The translations under genes were made by a program, and so were the position numbers. From the NCBI GenBank assembly GCA_023441905.1, contig JAEZNC010000095.1, positions 1 to 7,586 of the forward strand: a stretch of 7,586 bases of DNA, read 5' to 3'. Positions 4,939-7,586 of this stretch are shown piece after piece; position 1 is the stretch's first letter, and each line of letters opens with the position of its first letter. The notes below the pieces were generated by a model. That model saw nothing but the letters and a program-made list of their open reading frames with translations. It was not told the origin of the DNA and did no database searches. Source of the stretch: Bacillota bacterium (lineage in GTDB: Bacteria; Bacillota; Clostridia; Christensenellales; SZUA-584).

Positions 4939-6303
4939 ATGGTTTATGATTTGATTGTGATTGGCGGCGGCCCGGCAGGGTACCTCGGCGCACAGCGCGC
5001 GGGGCAGGCGGGGCTTAAAACGCTGCTTTTTGAAACACGCAGCCTTGGGGGTGTTTGTCTTAACGAAGGCTGCATTCCCACCAAAACACTGCTGCACTCG
5101 GCGAAATTGAAGGACGGCGCGGCTTACGGCGAAGCTTTCGGCGTGAGTGCGCAGGGCGTGCAGCTCAACCACAGTGCGGTGATGGCGCGCAAAAACAAGG
5201 TGGTGAAAACGCTTGTGGGCGGAGTGGAAGCCGCGCTCAAACGAGCGGGCGTCACGGTGGTTAAGGCGGCGGGCATGGTCTCGGGACAATCCGCCGAAGG
5301 GTTTACCATGACAGACGGCAAAGACGTGTACACGGGCAAACGATTGCTGATTGCGGCAGGCTCTGAACCGTCGGTGCCGCCGATACCGGGGCTTAATGAA
5401 GCGCTCGGCAGCGGATTTGCGCTGACCAGCCGCGAGCTGCTCGATATGCCGGAGGTGCCGGGCAAGCTCGTTGTGATCGGCGGCGGCGTGGTCGGCCTTG
5501 AAATGGCGAGCTATTTTTGTTCGGCGGGCTCTGAGGTCACGGTCGTCGAGCTGCTCGATACCGTCGGCGGCTCAATTGACGCGGATATCGCGGCGATACT
5601 CAAAAAGAACCTTGTGAAAAAGGGTATCCGTTTTGAGCTCGGGTGCAGGGTCGCGGGCATTTCGAACACGGTGGACGGAGTGGGAGCGGATGGTGTGCCC
5701 GTCACGCTTGCGGCGGAGAAGGTGCTGCTCAGCGTCGGGCGGCGTGCCAAGACTGACGGCCTCGGGCTGGAGACCATCGGCGTCACAATTGAAAACGGCG
5801 CGGTGATGACCGACAGCCATATGCAGACCGGCGTGGCGGGTGTTTATGCCGCGGGGGATATCACCGGCAGATCGATGCTTGCGCACACGGCCTACCGCGA
5901 GGCCGAGGTGGCTGTGGCCCATATGACGGGCCAAGCCGACACGATGCGCTACGATGTCATACCGTGGGTGATTTACACGTCGCCGGAGGCGGCGGGCGTG
6001 GGGCTTACCGAAAGAGAGGCGAGAGAAAAGGGGCTCGATGTCACGGTGAAAAGCCTGCCGATGAACTACTCCGGGCGGTATATGGCGGAGAACGACCGGG
6101 GCGACGGCATCATCAAGCTGATTGCTGACAACAAACGGCATGTGCTTTTGGGTGTGCACATGATTGGCTCATACGCGTCCGAGATCATATACGGCGCGGG
6201 CATCATGATTGAAAAGGACATGACGATTGACGCAATCAAGCGGCTTGTGTTTCCGCACCCGACGGCGGGCGAGGCACTGCGCGAAGCGATATTCCAACTT
6301 TGA
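4939..6303 (+). CDS. lpdA: Dihydrolipoamide dehydrogenase (E3)
   Basis: This flavoenzyme reoxidises protein-bound dihydrolipoamide with NAD+ in 2-oxoacid dehydrogenase or glycine cleavage complexes. The 454-residue protein is full-length. It shows the N-terminal FAD site GGGPAGY (9-15), the redox disulphide C40-LNEG-C45 followed by IPTK, the NAD site GGGVVGLE (181-188) with E204 at the end of the next strand (favouring NAD over NADP), the second FAD contact YAAGD (303-307), and the dimer-interface active site H440-P-T-x2-E445. No N-terminal lipoyl domain is fused. The start is fixed by GGGAGG (4926-4931) 7 nt upstream and by FAD motif spacing. It has its own promoter and no co-directional neighbour for a partner complex in view, so which complex it serves is unknown. 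A mercuric or other disulphide reductase is less likely given the CLNEGC and HPT-x2-E motifs. Confidence 0.93.
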   Translation: MVYDLIVIGGGPAGYLGAQRAGQAGLKTLLFETRSLGGVCLNEGCIPTKTLLHSAKLKDGAAYGEAFGVSAQGVQLNHSAVMARKNKVVKTLVGGVEAALKRAGVTVVKAAGMVSGQSAEGFTMTDGKDVYTGKRLLIAAGSEPSVPPIPGLNEALGSGFALTSRELLDMPEVPGKLVVIGGGVVGLEMASYFCSAGSEVTVVELLDTVGGSIDADIAAILKKNLVKKGIRFELGCRVAGISNTVDGVGADGVPVTLAAEKVLLSVGRRAKTDGLGLETIGVTIENGAVMTDSHMQTGVAGVYAAGDITGRSMLAHTAYREAEVAVAHMTGQADTMRYDVIPWVIYTSPEAAGVGLTEREAREKGLDVTVKSLPMNYSGRYMAENDRGDGIIKLIADNKRHVLLGVHMIGSYASEIIYGAGIMIEKDMTIDAIKRLVFPHPTAGEALREAIFQL

Positions 6304-6316
6304 ACCGATTCACGAT

Positions 6317-6346
6317 AAAAAACGGCGAGGGCATACACTCCCGCCG
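6317..6346 (-). terminator. Rho-independent terminator for the QueG-like gene
   Basis: Read on the minus strand, CGGC-GGG, an 8-base loop (AGTGTATG), CCC-(TC)-GCCG form a stem with a two-base bulge, followed directly by TTTTTT (complement of A6 at 6317-6322). It lies about 80 nt past the stop of the minus-strand gene and 14 nt past the lpd stop on the opposite strand. Read on the plus strand the hairpin has no T-run after it, so it is probably weak or inactive for lpd. Confidence 0.75.
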
Positions 6347-6425
6347 CCGGTATAAATGAAAACTTTCTGCCTTTCAAAGCAGTCCTTCGTGAGGAGCAGA
6401 ACGTAAATTTGCCGGTGTATCGTTA

Positions 6426-7343
6426 TTATTTTTGAATCTCTGCATTGATCAGCAGCCATATATTGCGGGATAAAACCCCGTAATAGCGGTCAAGGCATAA
6501 ATCTTTAAGCTTTGCCTGCAGCCTCATATCCAGTACGTCAAACGCTGTATTTTCCATGATAGCCCGCGTTTCTTCGGCTGAAAAGGATGCTGCTTTTTGG
6601 CTGTTCCACAGCCCGCGGTTTTCGGGACAACATTCCTGGCACCTTGTGCATCCCACAAGGCTGTTATGCCAGCCATTTTGCAGCCACGCCGGGAGGGGAT
6701 CGCCGATCTCGTTATGGTAGGTCAGGCACCGGTCCGTGTTGATGATGCCGCCGTCCCTGCCGATCGCGCCCGTCGGGCATTTTTTGGCGCAGACACCGCA
6801 TGCGGCGCAACGGCTCATAACAACGTCCTCCCGTATATCCGTCTCATCAGCCATCAAATCGGAGGCAAAGACAGTCAGCCGATGGCATGAACCGAGGCCG
6901 GGGATATAAAGTATATTGTTCCGGCCATACTGCCCGAGCCCACTCATGGCCGCCAGCATTTTCTTAGGCAGCACAACGGGGTATGAGTGCAGTTTATATT
7001 CCTCGAAAACAGAGCCGGTGATGTTTTTTATTGCTGAGAGCTGCAGGTCTCTGTACAGATAAGCGGGCGGCACAGAGGCTTTGATTGTATGGGAACCCCA
7101 TTCCATCTCCACATAATATGGCGGGGACGGCAGCGCGACGACAGCCAGTGATTTGATGTTAGGCTTTATAGAGAAATCAAAGTAATCATGAAGCATCCGG
7201 CGGTACATGCTTGTCTTTTTCAGATTCACCATACAGTCAAGCCAGTCATTCTCAACGCGCGGCAGCAGGGCGGAAGGTATCAGCTTGAGTTGTCCGCCAA
7301 TTTTTTCGATATTCTGTTTGAGTATGCGCGCAGGTTCTCTCAA
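6426..7343 (-). CDS. QueG-related double [4Fe-4S] cluster protein
   Basis: A 305-residue predicted cytoplasmic iron-sulphur protein. The C-terminal half carries a ferredoxin-like pair: C179-x2-C182-x2-C185-x3-C189-P-TGAI, then RC206LTYHNE, then GC232-x2-C235-x2-C238-C239-P-x-N. The order and spacing match epoxyqueuosine reductase QueG (RC-x-SY...E...GC-x2-CQ-x2-CP-x-N). The N-terminal half also has QueG-like GLGQYGRNN and a following GS segment, so a cobalamin-type domain relationship is likely. However, the DYH motif of true QueG is not seen (the corresponding region reads YLYRDLQ), and the C-terminal extension is short. I therefore call it a paralogue, not QueG; it may reduce another substrate or be an electron carrier. 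The start is TTG at 7343: GGAG (7354-7357) lies 10 nt upstream and no ATG is available nearby. Its own promoter and terminator make it a single-gene unit. Confidence 0.85.
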   Translation of the reverse strand: MREPARILKQNIEKIGGQLKLIPSALLPRVENDWLDCMVNLKKTSMYRRMLHDYFDFSIKPNIKSLAVVALPSPPYYVEMEWGSHTIKASVPPAYLYRDLQLSAIKNITGSVFEEYKLHSYPVVLPKKMLAAMSGLGQYGRNNILYIPGLGSCHRLTVFASDLMADETDIREDVVMSRCAACGVCAKKCPTGAIGRDGGIINTDRCLTYHNEIGDPLPAWLQNGWHNSLVGCTRCQECCPENRGLWNSQKAASFSAEETRAIMENTAFDVLDMRLQAKLKDLCLDRYYGVLSRNIWLLINAEIQK

Positions 7344-7384
7344 TTGATGATATCTCCGGTTATTATATGAATTTTATACATATC

Positions 7385-7413
7385 ACTATAACCAAAATTT
7401 ATCATGGCGTCAA
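7385..7413 (-). promoter_or_regulatory. Promoter of the QueG-like gene
   Basis: On the minus strand, TTGACG (7408-7413), a 17-bp spacer, then TATAGT (7385-7390): five of six consensus bases in both hexamers. The predicted start near 7378 gives a leader of about 35 nt with CCGGAG (7354-7359) as SD. Confidence 0.7.
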
Positions 7414-7510
7414 ACAACCACTGACCGTCACCTGATTCGACATCTCATGACGACATGACATGGAAAGCATTTTACCCGAGAAAAAAGAGAATAATTGTTC
7501 GCGTTAATGT

Positions 7511-7539
7511 TTGACAGATAGATGCCTTGCCTATAGAAT
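7511..7539 (+). promoter_or_regulatory. Promoter for a gene leaving the window
   Basis: Perfect -35 TTGACA (7511-7516), 17-bp spacer, -10 TAGAAT (7534-7539, five of six consensus). An SD and start codon follow at the expected distance. It is divergent from the QueG-like promoter, with about 100 bp between the two -35 elements; that gap contains a 5-bp inverted repeat TCATG-ACGA-CATGA at 7445-7458 and nothing else I can name. Confidence 0.65.
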
Positions 7540-7570
7540 TATGCTATACAGGCTATGAAAGGACGCATGA

Positions 7571-7586
7571 ATGGTCATACTGGGTA
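7571..7586 (+). CDS. Start of an unknown gene, cut by window end
   Basis: Only five codons are visible (MVILG). I favour the ATG at 7571 because AAAGGA (7558-7563) is 7 nt upstream; an overlapping ATG at 7567 (MNGHTG) is only 3 nt from the SD. The strong promoter just upstream supports a real gene here. Nothing can be said about its product. Confidence 0.4.

Noticed and set aside
5572..6159. Long open frame on the minus strand opposite lpd (195 codons)
   Set aside because: It lies wholly inside a confident gene with high-GC codons, which commonly leave antisense frames open; the product is His/Arg-rich with no recognisable motif and no SD.

Overview
The window looks like a chromosomal stretch from an anaerobic Firmicute, most likely a clostridial or ruminococcal-type organism. 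The evidence is strong purine-rich Shine-Dalgarno sites before nearly every gene, close matches to sigma-A promoters (TTGACA-N17-TAnnnT), a TTG start, and small hairpin repeats of a kind I recall from Ruminococcaceae/Oscillospiraceae genomes. The taxonomic call is inference. I see no rRNA, tRNA, CRISPR array, transposase or phage gene.

Layout. (1) 2-1108, plus strand: folC (folate polyglutamylation), cut off at its 5' end by the window edge. (2) 1109-1781: a gene-free stretch of about 670 bp packed with short repeats. These include two 83-bp copies exactly 180 bp apart, several hairpin elements with shared flanks and different cores, and a palindrome carrying both an SD-like and an anti-SD-like sequence. 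(3) 1782-2585: a metal-dependent amidohydrolase of the amidohydrolase_2 type. (4) 2598-4118: a consensus-like promoter followed by a tight run of five genes. The first four are tandem paralogues of 79-86 residues, all starting MFGW-(R/E)-E, of unknown function. The fifth is a GNAT acetyltransferase. (5) 4115-4753, minus strand: a HAD phosphatase converging on the GNAT gene, with both stop codons within one TTAA. (6) 4939-6303, plus strand: a complete dihydrolipoamide dehydrogenase with its own promoter, but no 2-oxoacid dehydrogenase or glycine-cleavage partner in view. (7) 6426-7343, minus strand: a two-[4Fe-4S] protein related to epoxyqueuosine reductase QueG, with a clear promoter and terminator. 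(8) 7511-7586: a promoter and the first codons of a plus-strand gene that runs off the end.

Most of the genes are unrelated housekeeping or accessory functions and do not form one pathway. The part least explained by known biology is the four-copy MFGW cassette, apparently co-transcribed with the GNAT gene. The repeat island at 1192-1713 is the second point of interest.
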